Source: Arthrinium phaeospermum
Lineage: Eukaryota; Ascomycota; Sordariomycetes; Amphisphaeriales; Apiosporaceae
DNA length: 64,000 bases
Direction: 5' to 3'
Assembly: GCA_006503535.1 (NCBI GenBank)
Contig: QYRS01000012.1
Span: forward strand, 2,087,001-2,151,000
The position numbers were made by a program, and so were the translations under genes. Positions 27,503 to 39,532 of this stretch are shown here, one piece after another. The stretch's first letter is position 1. Each line of letters begins with the position of its first letter. The notes under the pieces were generated by a model. The model worked only from the letters and a program-made list of their open reading frames with translations, was not told the DNA's origin and made no database searches.

Positions 27503-27600
27503 TGATTCCATATGGCATAGCTGGCGATTCCAGATGTCATGACTAGGTATGTAGGTAATTACTCCAGATGGCGTAACTTCTTATCCCAGATACCACAACT
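27503..27600. repeat. Four degenerate copies of a TCCAGATGGCATAAC-like motif
   Basis: Related 15-mers recur about every 20-30 bases: TCCATATGGCATAGC, TCCAGATGTCATGAC, TCCAGATGGCGTAAC and CCCAGATACCACAAC. They lie 50-150 bp beyond the stop of the YTH gene, possibly within its 3' untranslated region. The purpose is unknown. Confidence 0.45.
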
Positions 27601-27650
27601 GTCCACTCCAATAGCCAAGTTTAGGTAGGTATTCATGATGATGATTCCGC

Positions 27651-29531
27651 CTAATCAGCTCTGTTGCCGCCACCACCAAGATTAGCCGCGTTGCTCTTCA
27701 TGATCTCCATCATCTCGAGGGCGCAGAGTGTGTCGATCTCCTGGCAGTCGCGCGAGCGGTTGGGGGGATGGTAGCCGCCGGTCTCCTCGTCGTAGTTGAG
27801 GCGGTTGCTCAGGTGGCGCATGGGGCGGTCGGAGCAGACGTTCTTGCACAGCCACTCGACGGGGAAGGGCTCGGACATGTCGCGCGAGACCAGGTGGTAC
27901 CACTCGGGCTTGGTGATGTTGCCAGAGGGGGGGCCGATCATGCGGGCCTGTTATGGTTGTTACCAGGGTTAGTCAACGGAATCGACAGTTGGGGTAATGG
28001 TGTGATAGTGGAATAATGGGGAGGAATTTTGGTTATGCCGCTGGTGATGCCATGTAGGTAATAGGTGAGAGGAAGGGAATAGCCATATGAGTGATGAATG
28101 AAAGGGAATAGTAACTCACGTAACCCTGAATGGCGTGGGAACCGTTGGCCGAGAAGAACAAAACGACGTTCTTGCTGGTGTCGTAGGCGTCGGCCAAGAT
28201 GTTACCCTTCTCAACGGAGGAGTGGCCCAGAGATTGTCGTCCCAGCAGGTGAAGATGTTGCGCGTGTCGACGGACTTGATCATGAAGAAGCGGGTGTCTG
28301 GATAATGAAGAAATGTCAGTTAGAGTCAGGGTCGTCGGCGATGGTGGGGCCCGTTACAAAGGGGCCGACGAAAAATGTTCCAAGGGTAGGGGGAGGAAAC
28401 TTACCACCGTCGTTGCCGAGGTCGATGTCCGGATGGGATAGCCAACGGCGCGCTGCTGGCCCTGGTTACGGCTGCCGCGAGGGGGGTTGCCGGCATTCTC
28501 GATAGCGCGACGGCCACGGACGGCGGGAGGGCTGCGGTCGCGGATGGGGCTGCGGCTGCGATAGGCACGCTCGCGGGCGCGGCCGCGAATCTGGATCTGG
28601 GGGCAGGAGCGCGGGCAGGGCGGGGGGCGGCAGGGGCGTTCTGCTGCTCGGCGCGATGGGCGCCGGGGGTAGGGCGAAAGGCCAGGGCCTGGTGGTGGAA
28701 GTTGCCCGGACCTTGCTGGGGCACAGCCTGTGAAATATGTATGTGGTTAGTGATAGAAGCTCGGGACGACATTCGTTTTCGATCCGTCCGCGCCAGAAGG
28801 TATGCCGGCCGCGGGGTTTCTTGTTTATATAGAGCGATGTATTGGGACGAGAAGCGACTCCGACCGGACGGGCGCCCGCGTAGACCGGTGCGAGTAGTGG
28901 ACGTTTCTCGTCCCGTCCGCGCGAGAGTATATTCGGCCGCGGGATTTCTTATTCGCATAGAATAACGGGCTGGGACGAGAAGCGATTCCGAACGGACGGG
29001 CGCCCGCGTAAATCGGTGCGAGTAGAGGGATAAATGCGTCGTCGGCGTGATTGCTCGCCGAGTATACCGCCGGCGAGTATGATGTCGCCGCGGGATTTCT
29101 CGTACATATGAAATAATAAAATAGGAATAGAAAATATGTTTTCGACGCGGCCGTATGAGAATGTGTCGCGGCCGCGGAATTCCCCATGTATATAGAGTGA
29201 TAAAGAAACGAAAAGTGAGGGCGACCGAGTGTGCGCCGGTTTCAACCGAGCGCGAGCGTCGGCGTGTGTATATGTGTATTCAGAGATGAAAATTTACCTG
29301 TTGCCAGCCATCTCAAGGCCCATGGGCCTCATGGTGCTCGCGGTCGAGGCGATCGAAGGTGCCTCGCATGATGGCGCGACGCTGGGTCTCGTACTCGAAA
29401 TGGACGTCGCGCCATTTCTCCAGCTTCTCGCGGCGGTGCTCGACCTGGTGCCAGCCGGTGAGGTGCAGCCAGTCCTCTAAGTCCTGGTCGAAAGGCTGCT
29501 GCTGCTGCTGAGGATCGTTGTAATTGGCCAT
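27651..29531 (-). CDS. YTH-domain RNA-binding protein (putative m6A reader), four exons
   Basis: The exons are 29531-29298, 28727-28405, 28297-28120 and 27947-27651. The N-terminus (MANYNDPQQQQQPFDQDLEDW) is followed by a Pro/Ala-rich and an Arg/Ser-rich stretch (RARERAYRSRSPIRDRSPP), then a YTH domain over the last half: TRFFMIKSVDTRNIFTCW, VVLFFSANGSHAIQGY, ARMIGPPSG, FPVEWLCKNV and NRSRDCQEID. The Trp of DNLWA and of VEWL are good candidates for the aromatic cage that holds N6-methyladenosine. The RS-rich linker recalls nuclear YTHDC1-type readers. Introns are 172, 107 and 570 bp, all GT-AG. Single-base losses are inferred near 28593, 28431 and 28225; exon lengths then add up exactly. Exon 1 also contains an in-frame TGA about seven codons before its donor. 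Confidence 0.82.
28805..29206. repeat. Degenerate repeat family inside YTH intron 1
   Basis: A core like CGGCCGCGGGATTTCTT recurs at about 28806, 28935, 29084 and 29170, each followed by an AT-rich TATATAGAGCGAT-like tail. The first two copies share a second block, CGGACGGGCGCCCGCGTA, near 28870 and 28997. Spacing is 129, 149 and 86 bp. Together they fill most of the 570-bp first intron, far longer than the other introns here. The ORFs that cross this segment are artefacts of the repeats. Confidence 0.75.
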
Positions 29532-29640
29532 TGTTGCTGTTGTTCAGTTGCGATCGTGTCAATGTATCAAGTAAAGTCGGTGATGCGAAGAAGCCCAGCA
29601 AAAGAAAATGCTTGGCAACAGCTGGTAGATATTCGGCGTG

Positions 29641-30030
29641 GTGAACCAAGTGATGGAAGTGAGCTGAGTGGTTAGAAGCTTGGGGGACTTCAAGCACTTG
29701 TGGTGAAGGATGAGGGATGGTAAGCCTACTCGTTCTTTCCTCGAGATAAATGAGAAAGTCTGGCGCTGTGATGGATGTAGTGAACAAGTGATGAAGTGAG
29801 CTGAGTGGTGAGGAAGTTTGGGTACCTCGAGAGCTTGTGATGAAAGAAGAGGAAGGGTAACCTGTTCGTTCTTTCCTCGAGGGAGGAGAGAAAAATGGCC
29901 TCTGATGGAAGCAGTGAACAAGTAAATGATGGAGAATCTGAGTGGTGAGAAGCTTGGAGGCTTCAAGTGATGGTGGTGTGAAAGAGGTAGAAGGTCAGCT
30001 ACTTGTGCTTCCTTTGAGAGAAAAAGATGT
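29641..30030. repeat. Three imperfect tandem units upstream of the YTH start
   Basis: Units beginning GTGAACAAGTGATG start near 29641, 29780 and 29913, with periods of about 139 and 133 bp. They share GAGCTGAGTGGT, GAAGCTTGG and TCGTTCTTTCCTCGAG. The array begins about 110 bp upstream of the YTH ATG, so it is probably in the leader or core promoter. It contains short upstream ORFs that repeat the same peptide pattern. Confidence 0.75.
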
Positions 30031-30152
30031 GTGTGTGAGAGAGCAGTTGGCCTGCGAGAAGGTGGTTAATTCGGCGAAAACACCAAAGCACTTAGCTGCT
30101 ATGAAGCCCTCTGATGAATGGAAGATGGACAAGTTGGCAGGAGTTATTGTGC

Positions 30153-30263
30153 CGTCACGAATCAGTGACGTGTTGTGTATCTGTGAGCTTCGACGGCAAA
30201 TTAAAGAGGTGGGAGGGTGAATTAAGCTGGCAGAACTGATTGCGACGTCACGAACAGGTGACG
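30153..30263. promoter_or_regulatory. Two CGTCAC-N6-GTGACG palindromes, 93 bp apart
   Basis: Perfect six-base arms with a six-base spacer occur at 30153-30170 and 30246-30263. Both lie in similar surroundings (GGCAG...TTGTG and GGCAG...TTGCG), so a segment was probably duplicated. TGACG/CGTCA is the half-site of CREB/ATF-type bZIP factors, so these are candidate upstream sites for YTH transcription. No binding evidence exists in the sequence itself. Confidence 0.45.
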
Positions 30264-32607
30264 GGATGTGCAGCCATGAACTCGCCTGCCACCCATTCAA
30301 TGGCTTGTTTGATCACTCAAGCAGGCAGGTACGTATTTGATAACTCGTCACCCTTCCTTGGCGAACCATCAATAGCAATTGCTTTGCAATGACAGCTTGT
30401 GGGAAATCGATTATTCGTCCCCTGAATCGTCGATTATGTTCTTGCGATTGCCTTGACTTGCCTTGATAACAATCGGCGAGCCCAGCCTCTGACGAAGCAG
30501 TTCACTTGGATCCGATTGTATAGATCTGCCGTGCTCAGACAGATACAGTGAGCCACAGACACGGTACTCATAGACGGCCTTGGACCAGAAAGCCAGTAAT
30601 GCCAGAGCCAGGCCAGAAGAAACAAGATCCCGGTTTGGAGGGAGTCAGCACTCGAGAGTAGTTGACCTGGACCACGCGAGGCAGGTTTGATGTTGTGTGA
30701 GAGCGAAATATCGTCCTAGCATCGATCCTGCCACATCACTACCAAGAGGACGCCAACAGTACGATGACCATCCGTCTCTCAGGCAGAATTCATTGACCAC
30801 AAAAGAGCAAGTATGGGAAACACCGGAATAGCAGCAATGTCAGAGTTCACTGGAAGAGGTGAAGCCGGTATCATGGGAAGGTCTTTTCGTCAAACACAGA
30901 ACCCATTCACAACCATCTGTAGGTTGCCATCCAGGCAGTTATTTGCGCAGTGAGTTGAGTATGTTCTTTTATTTCCTCTGGCGCCTTGGGATTTGTGAAT
31001 GCATTGGTGGCTTAGTTGATCAGGATTGGCCAGGCTGTTGTTGTTCAGTTCGGGCCTCCTACCACGGCCGGATACTCACGTTCTCGGAGTGTCATGTACA
31101 AGAAGTGCGCTGCCAATGGCTGTCGTAGACTGTTGCAATTGCAATGTGAACATCATGGTAAAGCACGTGGTGTGTGATAAGCAAGGTCAGTGGCAGTGAT
31201 AGCAGTGGCTTCATGTTGGCAATGTTGATGATCCAGTTCGCAGGAGGTTGCCGACGGTGAAAATGCAGCGAAATGCGATAAGTAATGTGAATTGCAGAAT
31301 TCAGTGAATCATCGAATCAAAGAGGAATCGCAGAGAAGATGTTATCCTTCCCGCGACTGTAGATGTTTGGTTTGGCTGAATCCCCGGACACAGGACAGTT
31401 GTGATAGACGGTGTTCGCAAAGGTGCATTTTTGGATGGCAGGAGCGAGAGGGCCTCGATAGAGACAAATTCGATGGCTCTTTGCCAGTTTCTCCATGTGA
31501 TCGTGTTGTTTCCTGATAAGCATTAGAATACTTTCAGAACGAGTAGGGGCATCAAGTCCTTTCATGCCATGAAGTGAGTGATACGTTCGGTGTGTAGGTA
31601 CCTTTTTGTTTTTCGAGAGCTGGGCTGCTTGGTGTTGACAAGACAATTGGCCGCTGGATGAACATTGCCATAGGGGTCAATGTGGCAAGTAAGATCCGGG
31701 GAAGACGCCGAGATATGATCCCGACCCGGGGCCCGGGCATGGAGTTGTAGGCATTGCAACTCCGTGGCAATGTGGATGTGATATGACGGCGATTTGGTAA
31801 AGTGCCGGAGGTGTTGCCGTTGTTACATGTTCAAGGGCAGGTTGCGATGTTGGGGGAGAAAAAAGGATGAAGGGCTGCCTTTTTCAGCTGCATGGAGAAG
31901 GAGCTGAGGTGCTGAGGCAGCAGTTGGTTTGGTTAGCAGAGCTGGTTTGCAATTGAATGCAAGAAAGGAGATGCGCCATGCGACCTGTGGCAGAAAGAAT
32001 CTGATATTCAAATAGCAACAATGAATGTTGACCACCAAGCCGTGCTGTGTTGCACGAAAGGTGAGCTGTCAGGCAGCCACTGTAGTGAGTTCCAGTGGGC
32101 AAAGGGCGGGGAAGCACAGGTGCAGCTGTACATAAGCTGTAGCAGACCTTAACTGAGCAAATCGGCGCTGGAAACCTTCAAAGGTAGGACCCAGTTGCAA
32201 GTGCCCATTGAAGAATGTCAGGCACCTACCTATGTACCTGCATGGCATGTCCACCTTCGCATTGCAGGATGTGAGTCGAGAACAAGATGCGAAATAGGCA
32301 CAGCGAGTTTCGGCAACACGCGACCGGCAGTGTAAGAAGAACCATTTTACCGGCATTTGAGAAGGAGAGAGTAAGAAAAGAAGTAAGTAATAATTGGGTA
32401 TATCAAGTGTAACTGGCTAAAGTTGAAAACAGACGCAAGGAAAGCAAACGGGAACGAAAATCATGCACAGCTAAGATGCAATGATCGAGACAGCCGACCA
32501 CCCCGACCCAAGACGCCTCGCACACCACCTATCTCCCCTATATTTTCTTCTTCTGTTTCTGCTTATTTTTTGGTATCTTCATTCATCGTCGTCATTCATC
32601 CGGTTCG
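30264..32607. other. Intergenic stretch, nothing recognised
   Basis: About 2.3 kb without a convincing ORF, RNA gene or strong repeat. The right end abuts the stop of the rhodopsin-domain gene; a pyrimidine-rich stretch near 32.54 kb may belong to its 3' untranslated region. Confidence 0.45.
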
Positions 32608-34121
32608 TTACACGACATTCCGTATCGACGGCTCGTACTCGCGCGTCACCGTCGTCGTCGCCACGATGCCGTTGCCGCCGCCACCGCTGCTCTTGTTCTG
32701 CGACCGGGACCGCTTCGCACCCGACGGTGGGCTTTGGGGCGTCACCACGGCGGCCCCCGGCCTCTGCATCTCGAAGGTGTCGTGGTCGCAGGACACGTTG
32801 ACGCTGTATCCGGGCGTGGCGTCGCCACCGCCGATGGCGCGCTCGAGATCCTTGTCGTCGCGGCCGTACTTGTACTGGTGCAGCTCCTCGAGGCTGTCTG
32901 ACGCCGTCGAGGACTTGGGCAGACCTCCTCCGTTCTTGCGCGTTCCCATGCTGCCGCCCAAGCCGCCGACAGATAAGGCGCGGCTCCGCGACGTGCCGTA
33001 CGCGCCGCCGCTGTAGTCCTGGTAGCCGCGGCGGCCGCTCGAGCCGAACTGGCGCGGCAGGGCGGCGGCGATCAGGGGCCGCAGCGTCGGCAGGCTCGAC
33101 GTTAGGACGCCGATGCAGAGCTCGATGAAGGACCAGAGGGCCGCGTCCGTGTTGTCCCAGTTGGGGTCTTTGGTGAGGGAGGCCATCTTGAGCGTCCGGA
33201 TGCGGAGGCAGGAGATGACGCAGGTGCTGTGAGAAGGGGTGGTGGTCAGTAAGGGCGGTTGGTTTCAGCAGGGGGTTAAGAGAGACTTACAAGAGACCCA
33301 GGCCAAAGACGACGACGAGCAGCATCTTCTGCTTGGTCGGCAGCTGCAGCGACTTGATGACGGGCAGCGGGATGACGAAGATGGCGAAGTCGGTGATGAT
33401 GTTGACGCCGGCCATGACGTACCAGACCGCCAGCTGGTCCACGCAGGTGCCGGGCAGGGACGGCTCCCAGAACTTGGCCACCGGGAAGCACACCAGGGGT
33501 AGCAGCACCGAGAGGGTCACCGTCCAGGCCAGGATGAAGATGAGCAGGCCGCCCGCCATCCACTGCGTCAGTTTCTGCGTGAAGATGCGCCGGTACTGGA
33601 GCAGGATCGAGACCTTGATCAGGCACAAACCGACGTTGTAGAGGATGATGGAGACGTAGAAGGACTAGATGGTCAGGTGGCCATGGTCAGTTTCGGGGTT
33701 CCCTGTTTCTCATCCTGGGGCAAGGACATGTTAACGTGAAATATTCTTACCTTCATGTAGGGAATGAAGTCTTCAAGGGGTTGAACCCATGTGTGTGTGC
33801 CGAGACCAAACTTGCCCTCTGTGCATGGGGAGATATCTGTTAGTGTCATGGATCATCGTCAAGATGGGTTGGAGTAAACCTACCAAGGCCAATGGCGACG
33901 GCAGAACCGATGGTGAGGATCAGGGCTACGATGATGACGGCGTCGTCGGTACCGAAACTCCGCAGGATGCTGGCGCGGGTGTATATGCGCAGGGCTACGA
34001 CGATGGAGGAGAGGGCGCTGAAGACGCTGAGGATGGCGATGATCTCCTTGCCCCGCCCCTGGCCGTCGAGCGAGTGGTCGATGAATTCTTCCGCCATGGT
34101 GACGCGGTTGCTGGCCTCCAT
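32608..34121 (-). CDS. Rhodopsin-domain (Pth11/SAT4-like) seven-helix integral membrane protein
   Basis: The exons are 34121-33884, 33818-33751, 33665-33291 and 33226-32608, all with GT-AG introns of 64-85 bp. Seven hydrophobic segments can be followed, beginning IIAILSVFSALSSIVVALRI, DAVIIVALILTIGSAVAIG, SFYVSIILYNVGLCLIKVS, GLLIFILAWTVTLSVLL, VMAGVNIITDFAIFVIP, LLVVVFGLGLLFTCVISCLRI and IELCIGVLTSSLPTLRPLI. Landmark residues include the LLQYRRIF motif after helix 3, an extracellular GTCVDQ cysteine, and the Pro-rich end of helix 7. A long Gly/Ser-rich cytosolic tail ends at TAA 32608. The family is fungal-specific and includes receptor-like proteins; its ligand is unknown. Exon phases need one base fewer at the TTT run near 33660-33662, so one extra T is likely there. 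Confidence 0.87.
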
Positions 34122-37100
34122 CTTGTCTCGGTGTTCTTTTCCTTCCTCTTTACTTCTTCGTTCCGTGGGTGTTTGCTTTCCGGGTCGCCGGTCAACGGAC
34201 AGACATATGTATAGTGAAATGAGCGGGAGCGATGGCCTAGGTAAGGCATCAGGGATGGATGGATGGGCAAATTGCAATCGACCCTTTCGACTTCCTCTCT
34301 TCGCTCAAGCTTCTACCTATCGAATGCCGAGAGAGGAGAGAGAGATACTGGATACTTATCTACTTTATGCCCAGGTTGCATCTTGCTGTGCCTGACCCCC
34401 CACATTATAGGGTCCGCAGCGTCGCTCTCCATCTCGCTCGTGTACAATGGCCGCCCGAAGGGAAACACTCATGAAGCACCGAATAGCCTTGATGAGGTAG
34501 GTACATGGCGCATAGGTAGCGATGCGTAGGTGCAGGGGGGCGGACGATCCATTTCCATCGAACAAGCATGCCGCACGGGGATGGAGGCATGGGCTCGCTC
34601 TGCATCTGCAGGCCCTCAGGGGAACCACCCATATTGGGCCTGCCTGGCTGGGGCTTGGCTGGCAGGCTGCGTCGGCGATCAATCCGCGATTGAGCAAATC
34701 GAGCAGCCTGATCCCTGCCGACCTTCGGCAGGTTTGGGGCCCCCTGGCGGTAGCCAGCCGGAAGCGGCGCACTAAAACGGTAGCCAGTTCGAGTTCTGTT
34801 TATGCGTTTTTTTTTTTTCCCCTTGTCCCCTGCCCGCCTCCCCGGTGGCTCGTGGCTACCCCGCAGTCGAACGAGGGCTTGGTGATTGATTGCATCTGCA
34901 TGTGTCTGGTTCGCGAAATGTTTGATCATACGGGCAAACCGGTGGTCAGAGCATCACTCAACTTCGATGTCATCAATGTCAGTGACCTACAGAGGTTACA
35001 TGCGTGCTTGCTTTTTGCAATTGCGAATAACTAGACCTCGCACCTCGGCATAGTTATCTGCACCGTCCTTTCGCAATCTTCGCAAAACCACACTATGATC
35101 CCGTTGCATGTACTACCAATGCCCGCTCCCTGCATTAGCGAAGTCTGTTAAAATGATTGCCAGTTGCCTCAATGGGAAGTGACGGTGTTGACGTTCGCCT
35201 GCTGGACATTTCAGCCTGCATGTCGAAATGCGCGCGAGTACGGAGTAGGCCAGTGCGCGACTGCCGCCATTGGCTAGACCGGTCAATCATTGCAAAAGAG
35301 CAAATGGAGATCGGCTGGGCCTCTTCCACTCCCTCTCATCCCGGCAACCCGACACCCGGCATTCTGCGTGCTGAGGTTGATGTAAAGAAATGTCTACACA
35401 CATGCGTACGATTGTTTTCACGACTAGCAACATTCGCGACACCTCCCGCGAAGAATTCCCAACTTGGACTGATGAATGACGGAAGGAACAAGGAGGAATC
35501 CACCCGAGCAATGCGTTTATGAAGGTGGAGAGAAAAAGAGAGGGACCCGGCGGGTTTCAAGCCACAGCCGGCTTCTTCAAAACCCTGGGTTGCGCCGACG
35601 GATGAGATATTCTGAAAGGTACTTGTAGTGAGTCGGCCTCAGGCAGTCAGGTCTGCGCAGGTCTGTGGTATGTATGTCAACTTTGGACGCAAGTGAGACC
35701 TGCCACCAGTCGGCCCATCTAGCCCAGCCCGCCAGCCGGGGACGACGTCTGCGCGAGTCAGGCGACATCGAACTGACTGCCCACCATTACTCTTGTAAGT
35801 AGGTAGGGTATTTTTCTTTTCTTTTTCTCTGATATCAGCCCTGAAACCTTGTCGTCCAGGCCCTGTCACGGGTAATGTTGTAATGGCAGAGAGAGCAATC
35901 AAAAACCGGCACTAGTCACTACCTATTGCTGCAGTACTATGACATACAAGTACAACGTTGGGAGTGGCTGTACACCTTCCCGTAACGGCCGGGTAGCACG
36001 GGCGAAAAGGCAGGGGTCTGAGCGCAAGAGCCGGGACTTTTGTTTGTTCTCTCTCTCCCTGCTTGCTTGCTTGCCTGCTTGCCTCCCACCACCTGCATTG
36101 CCGCAGGCTTCACACTCGTCGGGGAAACAAGACGAAACAGATCTCGGGGTTGCATCGCCGAAACCTCTCTCTCTCTCTCTTGGGCCCCGCTTGCCACTTG
36201 CCACTTGCCTCCTCACTCGTCGGCTTGCTCGAGAAGAACCTCGGGTCAGAAGTGATCTCGATACATCGTGGCATTCTGTCCCCCTCCCCCGACAGAAACA
36301 GCAAGCGGACGAACAGTCTGCATGCGGGTAATGCAGACGCATGAGATTGATGAGGCGAGCGGTGATTGTGAGATATGCCTTGACCAGAAATGGCCTGACG
36401 ACAAGGTTACCCTACTGCTACTCCTTCAGCCCCTGCGGATACTGCCATGCACTACTGCTGGACTACTGAGATGCTAATATATTAGCACTTGGTGTGCAAT
36501 TCAAAATTCAGGTCCCCTTCCCAGAACCCTACCACCTCCAACGGGACTATTGGTGGCTCGAGTCCGCATCTGGAGAACGATTCGCCAATCGCCAAGCTTC
36601 CCACACTCCGGACCCGGAAAGGCGCAGGTTGGAACTGTCAACTGTTCCAGTTCGTCTGGTCTAGCAACGCCGGACTGCCACCGGCGCCGCTGACGCCGTT
36701 GCACAACGTGTTTGTCCAGTTTGCTTTTGTTTTGAGATGAGGGCAGAGAAGGAGAAGGCCCAAAGCCATGTGCTTGCTGCTGCTTGCTGCTGCTTGCTGC
36801 TGCTTGCTGCTTCTGACTGAAACTATAGTTGGAGTTACATATATGCACGATTATCAGCCACACGGCTCTCCCGTGGTTCCCCGCGGTTTAAGTCCCCGAA
36901 ACTAGCATCTGGCTCCGAGGCTCCGAGGCAGGGGGGCGCGTGCGCGCACAGATACTCCTACGACGCCTGTAACAGCGATGTAACCCCTCCCCGCCAGATC
37001 TGTGGAAGGGAGTAATTCCGATCAGGAAACATGACTCGGTCTTTGTTACACTGCTTCTTCTTCTTCTTCCTTTTCCTCTGCTTGCTTCTTTCTTCCGCCG

Positions 37101-39532
37101 CGCAGAAGCTAGCAACAGCCCTACAAGCCGGCGTTGCTAGGTTGCTGGTCAAAGATGGACCGTTGCGACGGAGAGTTCTGTCAGGGCCGCCGGGCGAATA
37201 TGCCAGAGAGGAACATTCTGCAGATCTCACCAGGTAATTCAATAGTTGGTAGGTATTATAGCTTGAGGTTGGATTTAGCGGCCCCCCTCTCTCATTTCGG
37301 CACTCTCTCACACTCTCCCATTCCCACTGACGCAGCAGGCCCAGCTACAGTAGCTACATGTAGCCTTGCCAGGCTTCTCTTTAGCCTTCTTCTCTTACGT
37401 CTTCTTCTGCTTCTTCGGCAGCGGCCCTCCGAATTAGACCGAGGCCGGCTGCAACTCGGCCACCGTTGATGGAACATCAGCCAACACACTAGAGGCCGTT
37501 AGTATTCGTCGCAAGTCTCAGGCTCTCAGACTTCCAAACACGCGACTTTCCTACCCTTTAACTCTACCCACCGCTGCTACTAGTCGCAGAACGGATGAAG
37601 ATGCCGAGGCAGAAGATGCCAAGCTGCCGAATTACTTGATTTTGGACGTCCAGTCAAGTGAACACAACAATTTTACTACGACGTAGAGAAAGCGCCGCAA
37701 CATCAATAGAGGGACTGGAGTAGGGTATATCCCAGGAGAAGAGCAAAGAGAGGACCCATTTCGCTGACCACATGGCATGGCCAGGGCTTCCCTTCGCCCT
37801 GGCATCCACCGCCTAGCTTTCCCAGGCGCGGAATTAAGTTAAAAGTTTAAAAAGAAGTTACGAACTGGACGGAAAGCTTTTGCGACTAAAGGCAGAGAGA
37901 AGCAGCAGGCAGCTGGGCGGCTCTCGCGATACAATGTATGTACGTGCACCGCCCCGCCGCGACTATTGATTGGGTCGGGTGGGCTCTCGTGCACTTCTGC
38001 ATCAATGATGGGAAGGGCTGACTTCTGCAAGAAGGCATGGCGAGGTCGATCATTATGTCGTCAGGCGTCCTGGCACCCAGGGATCTCCTCTTATCAGCTG
38101 TCAGGTGATGGATTGACATTTGCTGGATTATCAGATTCTGTGCGCGAGACCTCGAGACGTAGCCGACACTGCCGAATATAGATCGACGGGACCCGGGTCA
38201 TCCTTGACTCGAGAAGATCGCCAATTGCATTCCCGCATACTTCTGCGCATACCACTATTTTATCCATAAGTCTATCATATGTATTCTCCCTTCAGGTCCC
38301 GGCCCAATCTTGATCGGCGGACGCATGACATGCACTTCGCGTACGCAGTGATGTGACGTTGCGCCGCCCCGGGCCGCTTTGACACGCTGATGCACACAGT
38401 ACGATGTCCATCTGGCCGGCCTGTATGAGCCCGGGAGAAATAAATTATCGCAGCATCGGTCGCCGACACTTTTTGCCACGTAGCACACGCACTTCTCCTG
38501 AGAGACAAAACCGCCGCTGGATGCCAAGTATATTTGGAGCTGCCTCTTGTATCTTGCAACTCGGAGGTTCTATGGTTCCCTTTTGTTGTTGTGCTAGTTG
38601 GCCTGTGAAACTACCTAGATAACCGGTCATACATGACAGAATCAACGGAAGCCCTTGGCATGCAATGCTCTCCGCATAATCATGTTCGAATAAGATTGCC
38701 CATCGGCGCAGGATCACTGCTCTCTCTCTCTCTCTCTTTTCTCTCTCTGTCTCAAATACCTAGATGTCATGTATATGCAACTATTTCACCTAGTTTGGAC
38801 ATTGGGGAGGAGCTGAAATTAGAGTTGCGATTGGCAAAGGCTTATTTTTCAGCTCCGTATGAAGGATCGACCAGCCAACCCCTTGGGACCCGACCAGTAA
38901 GGCTCGCATGAGAGGGAGAGAAACGGGGGAAGTTTATTCAAACGTGATACAACCCAAAACCGACCACGCCTTTTTGAAACTGGCTGGCCTCTTGACGAGA
39001 TCGCCAATCGCCAAGTCCCTGGGCGAGTGCCACACGCGCTTGCGGCTACCCATTCGTGGTGATGCGCATTGCCGGAGTAACGGCGAAAGGGAGTAGATAA
39101 GCTATCCAAGAAATGTCGCATGTTCCCATCTTAGCCCATCCGCTTGATCATCACGAACAAGAGATAGTCGCGCCCGGAACGCTGGGCCCCAGAGCCGCTG
39201 GGCAGAAGCCGACACTCCAATCCAAACTCTCTATTATTATATAAGTTCTCGGCTCGGCAAGCTAAGTGTACATACTTACAACAGTCAACTGGGCTGCGTC
39301 ATATGGACTCGTGGTTTCACGACCCGACTAGGCGAAATCTCGGCGCCGGCTCCGAGAGCCAGGTTGGGGAGAGGCAAAGTGTAAGCGGGAAAACAGGAAA
39401 GGGGACACGAGAACCCCAAAAAGCTCTTCGTTCCTTCCAAAATCCCAGAGTGACGGGTTGAAGGGCGTCCTTGGATGCATGTCGCCAAGTGATCATCACA
39501 CTAAACCATCTCCCGCCTATGACCGCTCGGCC
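34122..39532. other. Gene-poor stretch of about 5.4 kb
   Basis: No convincing gene was found on either strand. Simple repeats occur: a T run near 34.81 kb, TTGC-rich slippage near 36.06 kb, a decamer array at 36.77 kb and a CT run near 38.72 kb. The left few hundred bases contain the leader and promoter of the rhodopsin-domain gene. Genes as small as the neighbouring 51-aa one could be hidden here and missed. Confidence 0.4.
36771..36810. repeat. Decamer tandem repeat TGCTTGCTGC x4
   Basis: Four perfect 10-base units in a row, intergenic. It looks like replication slippage. Confidence 0.9.

Larger units (their letters stand above)
25717..27650. other. Gene-poor stretch with repeats
   Basis: Apart from one doubtful 45-aa ORF, a 97-bp duplication, an inverted repeat and a short degenerate repeat group (all listed), nothing could be identified. 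The right end lies next to the 3' ends of minus-strand YTH transcripts. Confidence 0.4.

Noticed and set aside
28825..29245. Minus-strand frames of 98 and 120 codons within YTH intron 1
   Set aside because: They follow the repeat units (YSRAD, RPFGIASRP-like echoes) and lie between good splice sites.
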